In this document: positions 1 to 9,100 of the stretch, piece by piece
Layout: the number at the start of each line of letters is the position of its first letter
Numbering within the stretch: the first letter of the stretch is position 1
Origin: Prolixibacteraceae bacterium
GTDB taxonomy: Bacteria; Bacteroidota; Bacteroidia; Bacteroidales; Prolixibacteraceae
Assembly (NCBI GenBank): GCA_019459485.1
Contig: JAIBEZ010000083.1
Span: 1-64,000, forward strand
Length of the DNA stretch: 64,000 nucleotides
Direction of reading: 5' to 3'
Made by a program: the position numbers and the translations under genes
Notes under the pieces: model-generated
Database searches by the model: none
The model's input: only the letters and a program-made list of their open reading frames with translations
Told to the model about the DNA's origin: nothing

Positions 1-12
1 AGATAAATTCAT

Positions 13-67
13 AAACCTTATTTACCTTATTTTTTGAAGATACAATGGAATAAGGTGAATAAGGTTT
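13..67. repeat. Long AT-rich inverted repeat (hairpin)
   Basis: Two 19-base arms (13-31 and 49-67) pair with a single G/T mismatch around a 17-base loop. The arms themselves contain a repeated aaggt/acctt motif, which recurs again near 98-121. The element lies downstream of the minus-strand tRNA cluster terminator. It has no T-tract of its own, so its role (terminator, processing site or repeat element) is open. No gene is visible in bases 1-150. Confidence 0.5.
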
Positions 68-150
68 TGTACTGTAGGTTGTATTGCCCGGGCTACTAAG
101 GTGAAGAAAAAGAATAAGGTTTTAAACAGATTTCAGGAGGGCCTAAAAAC

Positions 151-176
151 AAAAAAGCACCAGTTTCCTGATGCTT
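151..176 (-). terminator. Rho-independent terminator of the tRNA cluster
   Basis: Read on the minus strand, a 9-bp stem (aagcatcag / ctggtgctt, one G-T pair) closes a GAAA tetraloop and is followed by a run of six T. It lies 9 bases downstream of tRNA-Gly, so the tRNA transcript probably ends here. Confidence 0.8.
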
Positions 177-184
177 CTTTTCTG

Positions 185-257
185 AGCGGGAGACGAGATT
201 CAAACTCGCGACCCTTAGCTTGGAAGGCTAATGCTCTATCAACTGAGCTACTCCCGC
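185..257 (-). tRNA. tRNA-Gly (anticodon TCC)
   Basis: A 73-base cloverleaf on the minus strand. The acceptor stem is gcgggag pairing with ctcccgc, the T arm contains gagtttgaatctc, and the seven-base anticodon loop is cttccaa, which gives TCC. The discriminator base is U and the CCA end is not encoded. It is the last tRNA of the Thr-Tyr-Gly run. Confidence 0.95.
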
Positions 258-345
258 AATAATAATGTTAGAATTTAGAATTTCGAATCTTGAATGTCAG
301 AAAAATTCTAATATTCATCATTCTACCATTCAAATATTCCAATTG

Positions 346-428
346 TGGGGAGAGCAGGATTCGAACCTACGAAGGCGTACGCCAGCAGAGTTACAGTCTG
401 CCCCAGTTGGCCACTTTGGTATCTCCCC
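346..428 (-). tRNA. tRNA-Tyr (anticodon GTA)
   Basis: An 83-base class II tRNA with the long variable arm expected for tyrosine. The acceptor stem is ggggaga/tctcccc. The anticodon stem gcaga/tctgc encloses the loop ctgtaac, giving GTA. The discriminator base is A and CCA is not encoded. The spacers on both sides are AT-rich with gaattt-type repeats. Confidence 0.95.
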
Positions 429-537
429 AATACAATGTTAGAACTTTTGATTTCAGAATTTCAGAATTTCCATGTTGAGCATCAGGTTGAAAAAATCATT
501 CTAATACGCATCATTTTAATCTTCCAATCTTCTAAAG

Positions 538-611
538 AGCCGAATCACAGATTCGAACTGTGGACCCCGAGATTACAAATCACGTGCTCTGGCCAACTGA
601 GCTAATTCGGC
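538..611 (-). tRNA. tRNA-Thr (anticodon TGT)
   Basis: A 74-base cloverleaf on the minus strand. The acceptor stem is gccgaat/attcggc and the anticodon loop is tttgtaa (TGT). One U-U mismatch is present in the anticodon stem. CCA is not encoded. Its 5' end directly abuts an eight-base T-run that follows the SRP RNA. Confidence 0.95.
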
Positions 612-619
612 AAAAAAAA

Positions 620-720
620 GTGGGTAAGCTACCTGCATCGCACCGCTCAACTGTTTACCCTTGCTGCCTTCCGACCCTGGGGGAATTCAACAGGAGCTAG
701 TCGTACAGGACTTACCCGGC
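620..720 (-). ncRNA. ffs: Bacterial signal recognition particle RNA (4.5S-like)
   Basis: The minus strand contains the conserved SRP helix 8 core (cagggtcggaaggcagcaag) that binds Ffh. Long outer arms pair at the two ends (gggtaag near 711-717 with cttaccca near 621-628), so the whole 100-base RNA folds into one long hairpin. A Bacteroidota promoter lies directly upstream and a T-run (612-619) directly downstream. The ends are judged from the pairing and are good to a few bases. Confidence 0.9.
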
Positions 721-722
721 GA

Positions 723-753
723 CAAAAGTAGAAAAATTTGACTTACCCGCAAA
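723..753 (-). promoter_or_regulatory. Promoter of the SRP RNA
   Basis: On the minus strand a TTTG box (750-753) is followed after 19 bases by TACTTTTG (723-730), a full match to the Bacteroidota consensus TTTG-N19-21-TAnnTTTG. Transcription would start near 716-720, exactly where the RNA hairpin begins. Confidence 0.8.
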
Positions 754-898
754 TGAAATCTTAGCCCTCCTGTAATTTTTCTGAGCCCGGACAAACTAAC
801 CATTTAGCGATCAATCAACTATTGACTAAAAAAAAGATAAACTTTATTTTTTGGCCCATAAAATGAGCGCGAATAACGGCACAATCAATAAAATCAGA

Positions 899-906
899 TA
901 TATTTG
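899..906 (+). promoter_or_regulatory. Candidate -7 box for the DUF4199/GT2 operon
   Basis: TATATTTG matches TAnnTTTG and would place the transcription start about 20 bases before the start codon at 933. No TTTG box is seen at the usual distance upstream, so confidence is moderate. Confidence 0.45.
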
Positions 907-932
907 TTTATTCACTAATCAAAAAAACTACT

Positions 933-1484
933 ATGGAACAAAAATCAACTTTTTGGAAATCAGCAATGATTTACGGACTTTATGTCGGTATCTTTTTAAC
1001 TCTTTATTCGGTTGTGATGTATGTTTTAGGACAATCGCAAAATAAAAGTCTGGCGTTTATACCATTTGTACTGTATGCTGTCTGTATTGTTTTGGCTCAG
1101 ATCTATTACAGAAACAACGAACTGGATGGATCCATATCTTATGGACAGGCAGTGGGTATTGGTGTGGCAGTCATGTTTTTCGCCGGAATAATTGCCACAT
1201 TGTATAGCCTGATAATTTTCAAGATCGATCCAAGCTTGCTCGACCAAATCAAAATTGCCCAGGAAGAGGCCTATCTCCAAAACGGAATGAGCGAAGAAAT
1301 GATTGAGAAAACGATGGAGATGTCGGCAAAAATGATGACTCCGGGATGGATGGCCATCATGGGATTATTGAGTTCTGTATTTATCGGAACTATCATATCT
1401 TTGGTCAGTGCTATCTTCATTAAAAAGCAGCCCAACGAAGATGCTTTTGAAGGTGCAATGGAAGATGTAAAAACTGAAGACTAA
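933..1484 (+). CDS. DUF4199 membrane protein
   Basis: A 183-residue integral membrane protein recognised as DUF4199, a family of unknown function confined mostly to Bacteroidota. Four hydrophobic segments are visible (about residues 9-29, 40-58, 70-98 and 137-162). A charged, Met/Glu-rich helix at about 100-135 separates the third and fourth. The C-terminus is acidic. It lies 6 bases before a GT2 glycosyltransferase, a pairing I recall as frequent in this phylum, so a shared role in envelope lipid or glycan metabolism is likely but inferred. Confidence 0.85.
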   Translation: MEQKSTFWKSAMIYGLYVGIFLTLYSVVMYVLGQSQNKSLAFIPFVLYAVCIVLAQIYYRNNELDGSISYGQAVGIGVAVMFFAGIIATLYSLIIFKIDPSLLDQIKIAQEEAYLQNGMSEEMIEKTMEMSAKMMTPGWMAIMGLLSSVFIGTIISLVSAIFIKKQPNEDAFEGAMEDVKTED

Positions 1485-1490
1485 AAACAG

Positions 1491-2444
1491 ATGGATATTT
1501 CCGTAGTTGTACCGCTTTATAATGAAGTTGATTCACTTCCTGAATTGACTGAATGGATTGACAAAGTATTAAAAACCAATGACTTTACTTATGAGGTTAT
1601 TTTGATTGATGATGGCAGCACAGATGGTTCATGGGAACTGATTGAGCAGCTTAGCCGTCAGAATCCTTGCATTAAAGGAATAAAATTCAGGCGCAACTAC
1701 GGAAAATCAGCAGGTTTGTATTGCGGTTTCAAACAGGCTGAAGGCGATGTGGTAATTACAATGGATGCCGATTTGCAGGACAGTCCGGAGGAAATACCGG
1801 ATTTGTACCGCATGATTACAGAAGAAAAATACGACCTTGTTTCCGGCTGGAAGAAAAAACGCTACGATCCGGTACTTTCGAAAAACATTCCCAGTAAGTT
1901 TTATAACTGGACTGCCCGCCGAATGACCGGAATTAAAATTCACGATTTTAACTGCGGTTTAAAAGCCTACCGGAAACAAGTTGTTAAAAGCATTGAAGTG
2001 TATGGCGACATGCACCGTTACATACCAGTGCTGGCCAAATGGGCCGGGTTTAAACGAATTGGCGAAAAAGTAGTCCAGCATCAGGAACGCAAATTCGGGG
2101 TCACCAAATTCGGAATGGAACGTTTTATTCGCGGGCCGCTCGATTTATTGTCGGTTATTTTCATTTCGAAGTTTAGCAAACGTCCCATGCACTTTTTTGG
2201 TGTATTCGGAACACTCACTTTTATGATAGGATTTGCAGCTGCAGTTTGGGTAGGAGCACAAAAACTTTATCTCACCCTCAATAACCAACTGGCGCCCCGT
2301 ATCACCGACAGTCCGTACTTTTTTCTGTCACTCGCAGCCATGATTATTGGCACACAATTGTTCCTGGCCGGATTTCTTGCTGAACTGAATTTCCGGAATT
2401 CATCCGAGCGTAACTCTTACCTGATTGACAAGACGACGACATAA
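1491..2444 (+). CDS. GT2 polyprenyl-phosphate glycosyltransferase (DPM1/GtrB-like)
   Basis: 317 residues. The N-terminal GT-A domain has the nucleotide-binding DDGSTDGSW motif (about residue 40) and the metal-binding DAD (about residue 91). It also has the NCGLKAYR segment typical of dolichol-phosphate mannose synthase and GtrB relatives. Two transmembrane helices follow near 233-255 and 278-300, as in GtrB-type enzymes that load a sugar onto undecaprenyl phosphate at the inner membrane. The sugar cannot be told from sequence. It is co-directional with the DUF4199 gene with a 6-base gap and is probably co-transcribed with it. Confidence 0.88.
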   Translation: MDISVVVPLYNEVDSLPELTEWIDKVLKTNDFTYEVILIDDGSTDGSWELIEQLSRQNPCIKGIKFRRNYGKSAGLYCGFKQAEGDVVITMDADLQDSPEEIPDLYRMITEEKYDLVSGWKKKRYDPVLSKNIPSKFYNWTARRMTGIKIHDFNCGLKAYRKQVVKSIEVYGDMHRYIPVLAKWAGFKRIGEKVVQHQERKFGVTKFGMERFIRGPLDLLSVIFISKFSKRPMHFFGVFGTLTFMIGFAAAVWVGAQKLYLTLNNQLAPRITDSPYFFLSLAAMIIGTQLFLAGFLAELNFRNSSERNSYLIDKTTT

Positions 2445-2527
2445 CGATGGAAATTGATGATTGGTGACTGATGATTCCCAAACAAAAAAACCGGCAAAGA
2501 CGTTAATTAGGGAAATGTTTATCATCT

Positions 2528-3181
2528 ATGGAAAATCAGACCCCAGAAATATACCGTGACCTTACTTCAAAAGAAGAAATAGTAAACAGCATCACCCATG
2601 GAATTGGCGCGTTACTTAGCGTTGTTGCGCTGGTAGTGCTGATCGTGGTTGCCGGTAAACACGGTGATGTATTGCACCTGGTAAGTTTCTCAATTTATGG
2701 AGTTACACTCATTCTGTTGTATTTGTCATCAACTTTATACCACAGCTTTTCGAGTCCGCGAATAAAGAACCTGTTTGCACGTTTCGACCACGTTTCAATT
2801 TTTTTGCTCATTGCCGGAACTTATACACCTATTTTGCTCACCAGTATTGGCGGAGCCTGGGGCTGGTCTTTGTTTGGGGTCATTTGGGGACTGGCGCTTG
2901 TAGGGGCGGTAATCCGCTCCATTTATCTGCACCGGTTCCGTAAATTAATGGTTGCAGTTTACCTTTTGATGGGCTGGATGTTCGTCATTGCCGGCAAGCA
3001 GGTTTATTTGAGCTTGCCCTCAATTAGCCTGACATTCCTCATTTTGGGAGGAATCGCTTATTCGGTCGGCGTTATTTTTTACATGTGGCGAAAACTTCCG
3101 TACAGTCACGGAATATGGCATTTGTTTGTTTTGGCAGGTAGTATATTTCATTTCTTTGCCATTTATTTCAGTATAAAATAA
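2528..3181 (+). CDS. Hemolysin III / PAQR family membrane protein
   Basis: 217 residues with seven predicted membrane spans. It carries the family's conserved polar residues: HGIGALLS in the first span, SSTLYHS, FDHVSIFLLIAGTYTP and SHGIWHLF. In PAQR proteins the Ser, Asp and three His form a zinc-dependent hydrolase-like site in the membrane. Bacterial members (YqfA/TrhA) have been linked to membrane lipid homeostasis, and the hemolysin name is historical. It follows the GT2 gene by 83 bases in the same direction. Confidence 0.9.
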   Translation: MENQTPEIYRDLTSKEEIVNSITHGIGALLSVVALVVLIVVAGKHGDVLHLVSFSIYGVTLILLYLSSTLYHSFSSPRIKNLFARFDHVSIFLLIAGTYTPILLTSIGGAWGWSLFGVIWGLALVGAVIRSIYLHRFRKLMVAVYLLMGWMFVIAGKQVYLSLPSISLTFLILGGIAYSVGVIFYMWRKLPYSHGIWHLFVLAGSIFHFFAIYFSIK

Positions 3182-3213
3182 CCGGGAACGTGATATTTAT
3201 TATCTGATCATAA

Positions 3214-3302
3214 AATGACGTGAAACAAATGACTACCAATGACATAAAGTTAATTGCTGTTCTTCCGGTTACTGCGACTGAACACTGAACACTGAACACT
3301 TC
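3214..3302. repeat. Intergenic repeat (caatgac family and cactgaa tandem)
   Basis: The first 31 bases, aatgacgtgaaacaaatg followed by a variable ct and accaatgaca, recur with two changes at 11224-11254. The last part contains three copies of actgaac, resembling the actgac/actgaac run at 44376-44415. It lies between two convergent gene ends. No terminator hairpin was seen here. Confidence 0.6.
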
Positions 3303-3308
3303 CTCCCC

Positions 3309-4181
3309 TTAAGCTGAAATTCTCCTGATAAAATCCTTGTTATTTTTTATTACTGCCACATTTGACGGTAGTTTTGGCTTGTGAATGGCAATTTGACGAC
3401 CTGCAATCAGGATCTTGTTCTTATTGAAAATCAACGATAAATTGGCAAGGTACAGTTCCAGTTCCGGTTTTTCGATCACATTGATAAAAGTAGTACACAC
3501 AAAATCGAATTCAGTGCTTCTTAGCAAACTGGCCAGATCGCTGAATGGCAAACTTTGGCCTAAATAAATGCATCTGAACCCGTTTTCGGCGGCAAGGAAA
3601 TTAAAATACAACAGGCCAAGTTCATGCAATTCTTCTTCACGGAGGAAAAACAATACCTTTTTTTCTGAAAGATGATTGTCGAATTTTGCTGTTTCAACAA
3701 TGAGGTGGTTTCTTATCAGGTTGGAAACAAAATGTTCGTGTGCAACAAAAATAGAACCAGCCTGCCACAACAAACCAATTCGTTCGAAAAACGGGAAGAT
3801 CACATTCTGAATGGTTTTTGAAAATCCGTTTTCCTGAATTATTTTCTTCAGTAATTGCTCAAATCCAAAAGTATCGAGGTTGACTGTGTGAAACAAAAGC
3901 TGATCAATGTTTTTTTCAGGATCCAATAAAGTTTTGTTTTGCCTTAGTACTTCTTCCTGAAGTTTTGCATCGTCGAACGCGGCAACATTGGATATTTTAT
4001 ACCCGTTTTTGATAAGCATTGACACATTCAGGATTCTCCTGACATCATCATCGGTATAAGAACGGATGTTGGTATCAGATCTGTTTGGGTCGAGCAGTTG
4101 ATACCGTTTTTCCCAAATTCGTATCGTGTGGGCTTTTATACCCGACAAATGTTCAAGGTCTTTGATGGAATAGTGCGTCAT
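3309..4181 (-). CDS. MerR-family regulator with B12-binding domain (CarH/LitR-like)
   Basis: 290 residues. An N-terminal MerR winged helix (about 1-70, with IKAHTIRIWEKRY) is followed by a helical cap and a Rossmann-like cobalamin-binding domain. The cap holds W139, then nine residues, then E149-H150. That is the W-x9-EH pattern that cradles adenosylcobalamin in CarH photoreceptors. The B12 domain has E184-L-H186-x-x-G189 in place of DxHxxG, so the lower-axial histidine is kept. In CarH, light breaks the tetramer and releases DNA; that this protein senses light is inference. It is divergent from the sigma factor operon (196 bases between starts). No carotenoid or photolyase gene is nearby. 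Confidence 0.85.
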   Translation of the reverse strand: MTHYSIKDLEHLSGIKAHTIRIWEKRYQLLDPNRSDTNIRSYTDDDVRRILNVSMLIKNGYKISNVAAFDDAKLQEEVLRQNKTLLDPEKNIDQLLFHTVNLDTFGFEQLLKKIIQENGFSKTIQNVIFPFFERIGLLWQAGSIFVAHEHFVSNLIRNHLIVETAKFDNHLSEKKVLFFLREEELHELGLLYFNFLAAENGFRCIYLGQSLPFSDLASLLRSTEFDFVCTTFINVIEKPELELYLANLSLIFNKNKILIAGRQIAIHKPKLPSNVAVIKNNKDFIRRISA

Positions 4182-4208
4182 TTCTATGTGATATTTTACG
4201 TTTCAAAC

Positions 4209-4229
4209 AAGCAAAATCTTATTTTGTTT
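4209..4229. promoter_or_regulatory. Candidate operator dyad upstream of the MerR/CarH-like gene
   Basis: A 21-base dyad (aagcaaaat / ctt / attttgttt, one mismatch between arms) is centred about 38 bases before the start of the regulator. MerR-family proteins bind dyads of about this size near their own promoters, so autoregulation is plausible but untested. Confidence 0.35.
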
Positions 4230-4304
4230 TAAGTTTCGGTCGAATAAATAAACAAAACAATTTTGACATGGATTCGTTTCATTGTATTTATTGAAAATTG
4301 CGAT

Positions 4305-4336
4305 TTTGGAACTTGGATTTTGAAATGCTATCTTCG
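4305..4336 (+). promoter_or_regulatory. Candidate promoter of the sigma/FecR/SusCD operon
   Basis: TTTG at 4305-4308 is followed after 20 bases by TATCTTCG (4329-4336), one mismatch from TAnnTTTG. Transcription would start near 4343, about 35 bases before the sigma-factor start. Confidence 0.5.
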
Positions 4337-4377
4337 TGCATCTCTTTAAATAAATCGAACTAACAGTAACCCGGGAT

Positions 4378-4995
4378 TTGGACAATACCCAACACATAGA
4401 ATCACTTTGTAAAAAGATAAGCCAGAATTCTGATCAGCAGGCATTCAAGGAATTGTACCTTGCTTATTTCGACCGGCTGTACAAGTTTGCCTTTTCGATC
4501 CTTCATTCGGCTGAATTTGCTGAAGAAGCTGTAAACGATGTTTTCCTGAATATCTGGCAAAAACGATCGACACTGAAAAACATTGCAAGTTTGTCCGGTT
4601 ACCTTTTCATTTCAACAAAAAATACTTCCTTCAATTATCTCAGCAAATTCAGGAGAGAAAGAAATACTTCGCTCGACGATGTTTTGGTAAGATTTGAGAC
4701 TGATGAGCTAACGCCCGAAACCGCTTTTTTTACTGCTGAAATCCGAAATGAAATTGAACAGGCCATTAATCAGCTTCCGCCAAAAACAAAACTTGTTTTC
4801 CAGATGGCCAAAGTGGAAGGAATGAAATACAAGGAAATTGCCGATATTTTGAATATTTCGGTCAACACCATCGACAATCACATTGCAACAGCAGTAAAAA
4901 AATTGAGTGTTATTTTAAAAAACCTTTCGGAAGAAGATAAAAATCTCATTCTTTTTCAGTTGTTTACAAAAAGTACAAATAATAATTTAAAATAA
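4378..4995 (+). CDS. ECF RNA polymerase sigma factor (FecI/SusCD-associated type)
   Basis: 205 residues. Region 2 spans about 22-90 (FDRLYKFAFSIL, EEAVNDVFLNIW) and region 4 about 125-178 (LPPKTKLVFQMAKVEG, YKEIADILNISVNTIDNHI). These are the hallmarks of sigma factors that direct transcription of SusC/SusD loci. The start must be the TTG at 4378, because an in-frame stop lies at 4351 and no ATG or GTG lies between. The gene is followed by FecR, SusC and SusD, so it is expected to be held by FecR and released when the SusC-like receptor binds its ligand. Confidence 0.9.
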   Translation: MDNTQHIESLCKKISQNSDQQAFKELYLAYFDRLYKFAFSILHSAEFAEEAVNDVFLNIWQKRSTLKNIASLSGYLFISTKNTSFNYLSKFRRERNTSLDDVLVRFETDELTPETAFFTAEIRNEIEQAINQLPPKTKLVFQMAKVEGMKYKEIADILNISVNTIDNHIATAVKKLSVILKNLSEEDKNLILFQLFTKSTNNNLK

Positions 4996-5058
4996 TAAGC
5001 CTGTCAACTGGTAGATTTTTCGCAAACACAGGTCTTTAACTATGAATTTCAGAATACA

Positions 5059-6069
5059 ATGGAAACCATTTGGAGTATAATAGGAAGAAAATTGGAGGGT
5101 GAAGTTTCCATTGAAGAGGAAATGGCACTGAATGAATGGCTGAATACATCGACCACAAACAAGCAAGTATATTTTCAATTAAAAGAACTCTGGAACCACA
5201 AACAAGATCAAACAAACAATGCGCAAGCAATTGCGGCGTACGACAAGTTGATTAACCGAATTAAATTCGCGGAAGTAACACAAACACAATCCAGGGTTCG
5301 ACAAATCTCCTTCCGGGTCAATCAATTTGTAAGGTATGCCGCAATTGTCTTTTTCCTCCTTTCGTTTGGCTATCTGGCCTCTTATTACATCTCGAACGAA
5401 AGCGCTTCTGCCGAATTCTGTACCATTTCAGTACCAAAAGGAAATAAATCGGAAGTTATATTGCCCGATGGAAGCCGCATTTGGCTGAACAACAGCAGTA
5501 AACTGGTATATCCAAAAAAGTTTAACCGCAAGTTTCGCAAAGTAGAATTGACAGGCGAAGCATATTTTGAAATCAAACCAAATGCAAAAGTGCCTTTCCT
5601 TGTCCAGACTTCTGATGTCAGCATCAGGGTTTTGGGAACAAAATTTAATGTAAGCGCTTACCCCAACGATAAATTTATTGAAACCACCCTTATCTCCGGA
5701 AAAGTTACTGTCAGATCAAACGAAAATCCTGAAGTTGAAAATACACTTGTCGCCGGTGAAAGTTTGTCTTATGACAAGGTGAGCAATCAACTTACCAAAA
5801 CCCAGGTCGATACAAAATTCTACACCTATTGGATGAAAGGCGAATTCGTTTTCAAAGACGAGAAATTTGAGACCCTTGCCAAAAGGATTGAACGCATCTA
5901 CAATGTTGAAATAACCTTTCAGGATCAATCGCTTAAAGAAAAAACCTACACCGGCGATTTCAAGGTTGACGATAACATTTATACCATTCTCGAGGTCATC
6001 AAACGATCTACCTCTGAGCCAATCGAATACATCTCCGACCGTAATAAAATCATCATCAGGAAAAAATAG
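5059..6069 (+). CDS. FecR-family anti-sigma factor
   Basis: 336 residues. A short cytoplasmic N-terminus (about 1-85) would bind the sigma factor. One transmembrane helix lies at about 93-113. The periplasmic FecR domain follows (about 120-215, SVPKGNKSEVILPDGSRIWL and GEAYFEI). A C-terminal DUF4974-type domain ends the protein (about 255-330, FKDEKFETLAKRIERIYNV). The periplasmic part is expected to contact the N-terminal STN domain of the SusC-like receptor encoded next. It lies 63 bases after the sigma gene and 64 before susC. Confidence 0.92.
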   Translation: METIWSIIGRKLEGEVSIEEEMALNEWLNTSTTNKQVYFQLKELWNHKQDQTNNAQAIAAYDKLINRIKFAEVTQTQSRVRQISFRVNQFVRYAAIVFFLLSFGYLASYYISNESASAEFCTISVPKGNKSEVILPDGSRIWLNNSSKLVYPKKFNRKFRKVELTGEAYFEIKPNAKVPFLVQTSDVSIRVLGTKFNVSAYPNDKFIETTLISGKVTVRSNENPEVENTLVAGESLSYDKVSNQLTKTQVDTKFYTYWMKGEFVFKDEKFETLAKRIERIYNVEITFQDQSLKEKTYTGDFKVDDNIYTILEVIKRSTSEPIEYISDRNKIIIRKK

Positions 6070-6133
6070 CGGAAATAGTAAAAAAAAACACATATTTACA
6101 GGAGTATTGTTTGGGTGGAAACTTCCTGTATTT

Positions 6134-9100
6134 ATGAGAGTAAAACTTCTGTTGTCCATTTTTTTGATTCTTTTCTCTGTGAATATATTTTCACAGGATA
6201 AAACCATATCACTGAATTTCAGGGATACACCGATTGAAAGAATCATTGCTGAAATTGAAAGGCAAAGCGGTTTTCGATTCTTTTACGAACAATCCAGCAT
6301 CAATCTGACACCGAAAACTTCTATTCTGGTGAAGAATGCTTCTATCCGCGAAGTACTCGACCAATTATTTTCCAATTCATCGTATTCCTACCAAATGATT
6401 GACAGGCACATCATCTTGTCACAGGACAAAGCAATTGTTCCTGAAAAATTGAAAGGCAATTTGTCTCGCACAGTCAAAGGATTTGTGACCATCAATGAAA
6501 CTGAAAATATTCCGGGAGTTACCGTAATTATAAAAAATACTTACACAGGAACAATTACCGATCGCAAAGGATATTATCAGATTGAACTTCCTGTGAATGC
6601 CGACACTTTGGTATTTTCATTTGTCGGTATGAAAACACTTGAGGTAGTGGTCGGGCAACAAACTCAGGTAAATGTAAACCTTACTCCTGAAATTTTAAAT
6701 GTTGATGAGGTGGTCGTCATCGGTTATGGCGATCAGCGTAAATCAGACCTGACCGGGGCAATTACATCCATAGAGGTTGACGGAGTTCGCCGGATGTCGG
6801 TTTCGGGCATCGATCAGGCTTTGCAGGGAAAAGCTGCCGGAGTGCTGATTACTTCCACATCGGGATCACCGGGTGGGGGTACTTCCATCCGGATTCGTGG
6901 AATTGGCACGGTAAACAACAATAATCCGTTGTTTGTAATCGATGGGATCCCGACGGATGACATCCGTTTTTTGAATGTAGGAGATATTGACAATATTGAA
7001 ATTCTTAAAGATGCCTCAGCAACTGCTATTTACGGAAACCGTGGAGCAAATGGTGTAATACTGATCAGTACAAAAAAAGGAAAACCCGGAAGTCCTGTAA
7101 TCACTGCCGATTCGTACATCGGCATAAACGATGTCTGGAGAAATCCTGAAATGGGCGACAGTAAACAGTTTGCAACCATCCACAATTTGGCTGTAGCAAA
7201 CGGGAACAACGTTGAGGGCAACAATGCATACAAATACATTGAAGATTTTAAAGATCCCAATTCATTTACGGGTGGCACCAACTGGTGGAATCTCATTACC
7301 CGCAAAGCGTTTGTACAGAACCACCATTTTTCCATTTCCGGCGGATCAGAGGTAAACCGTTATTTAATGAGCATTTCTGCACTTAATCAGGATGGGACTA
7401 TCAAAGGATCTGAATTCGACCGGATCACATTCAGGGTAAACAACGAATATCAGCTTTCTCCGAAAGTTAAAATTGCCTTTAATACAAGCATTAGTCAGGC
7501 ACGAAGGCTTACCATTCAGGAAGATGATCTCGACGGTGGAATAGTTTTTACGTCCATTGTTCTCGATCCGGTTACCTCTGGAGGCGAAAGGCCGGTGAAT
7601 GATCCGATACGCGTAAAATATGGAGAATTCTCCAGATGGTACGAGTCAATTTACAGTAACAAATACAATCCGGTAGCGCAGATCGGACGCTCGCTGAACA
7701 AATGGACACAGCTTCGCTTCTTCGGAAACATTTCATTTCAGTACGAATTATCCAAAAACCTTTCGTACCGTTCTACCTACGGAATAGACAGTCGCCGTTC
7801 CGATTTCGATAACTTTCTCCCAACTTACTGGATGGATTCTGATTCGAAAAACGACATTAATCAGGTAGTAAAAGAATCAGGCAAGAATTTCGATTGGGTG
7901 TTCGAAAATATGCTTACTTACAAGCGCACATTCAATAACAACCACGACTTTACAGCCTTGCTTGGGATGACTGCCGAGGCCGGAAACTTTGATATTATTC
8001 AGGCGTCGAAACGGAATGTTCCCGGCAACGATGATTATCTCAGGTATCTGAGCGCTGCTACTACCGATCCGAATGTTCAGGGCGACATATCCGATTATGC
8101 ATTGATTTCGTATTTGGGGCGTATCAATTATTCCTTCCGGTCCAAATACCTGTTTACAGCGTCAGCCAGGGCTGATGGCTCTTCGAAATTTACGGGTGGC
8201 GAAAAATGGGGATATTTTCCTTCGCTGTCGGTTGGTTGGAGAATTTCAAGTGAGAAATTTTTTACTGAAAGTTCCATGTCGCGAAATGTGGATGATCTGA
8301 AAATACGCCTGGGCTGGGGACAGGTCGGGAACCAGAATATTGCCGACAATGCATTCAGAACTTTGATTGCGGGAGGAAATTCCAAAAGGTATTTGTTTGG
8401 CCATTCAATCGTTCAGGGATACGCCCCCATCAATATTGGTAATCCGGGTTTAACATGGGAAACCACCGAATCGACCAACCTTGGTTTCGATTTTACTTTT
8501 TATAAGAACAAACTCTCCGGAAGTATTGATTTGTACAACAAAAAAACAAAGAACATGCTTTTGCGGCTGCCCGTTCCTTTATCAACAGGATTGCCCGGTT
8601 CGCCCTGGACAAATGCCGGGGATGTTATCAATAAAGGATTTGAGCTAAACGCTACCTACCGCAATAAATGGGAGGACCTGGGTTACAGCGTGAATATGAA
8701 TGTTTCCACTTACCACAACAGAATTGTATCGTTGGGCGGTGGAGAACCAATTATGGGTGGTGAGCAGCGGCTTGGTTATACTACCAAAACAATGGTTGGG
8801 CATCCTATCGGAGAATTCTTCGGTTATATTGTCGAAGGTGTATTTCAGAACCAACATGAAATTAACGAGGCCAACGCTCTTTCTTCCGAAGGAGAATACT
8901 ATCAGGATATACTAACCAGGCCGGGCGATTTCAAATTTAAAGATTTGAACGGCGATGGTAAAGTGACTGGCGAAGACCGTGGTTTTATCGGTTCGCCACA
9001 TCCTGATTTTACTTATGGCCTCACTTTTTCTGCCGATTATCACCAGTTCGATTTCAGCATATTTCTTCAGGGAGTTCAGGGCAACGATATTTTCAATGTC

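Noticed and set aside
720-932. Additional small RNA upstream of DUF4199
   Set aside because: Apart from the SRP promoter and one -7 box no stable fold or known family was seen.
5966-6133. Longer N-terminus for the SusC-like protein
   Set aside because: It would overlap the end of fecR out of frame and hide the signal peptide, which begins cleanly at 6134.
5716-6246. Minus-strand frame across fecR and susC
   Set aside because: Antisense to two well-supported genes, with no family resemblance.
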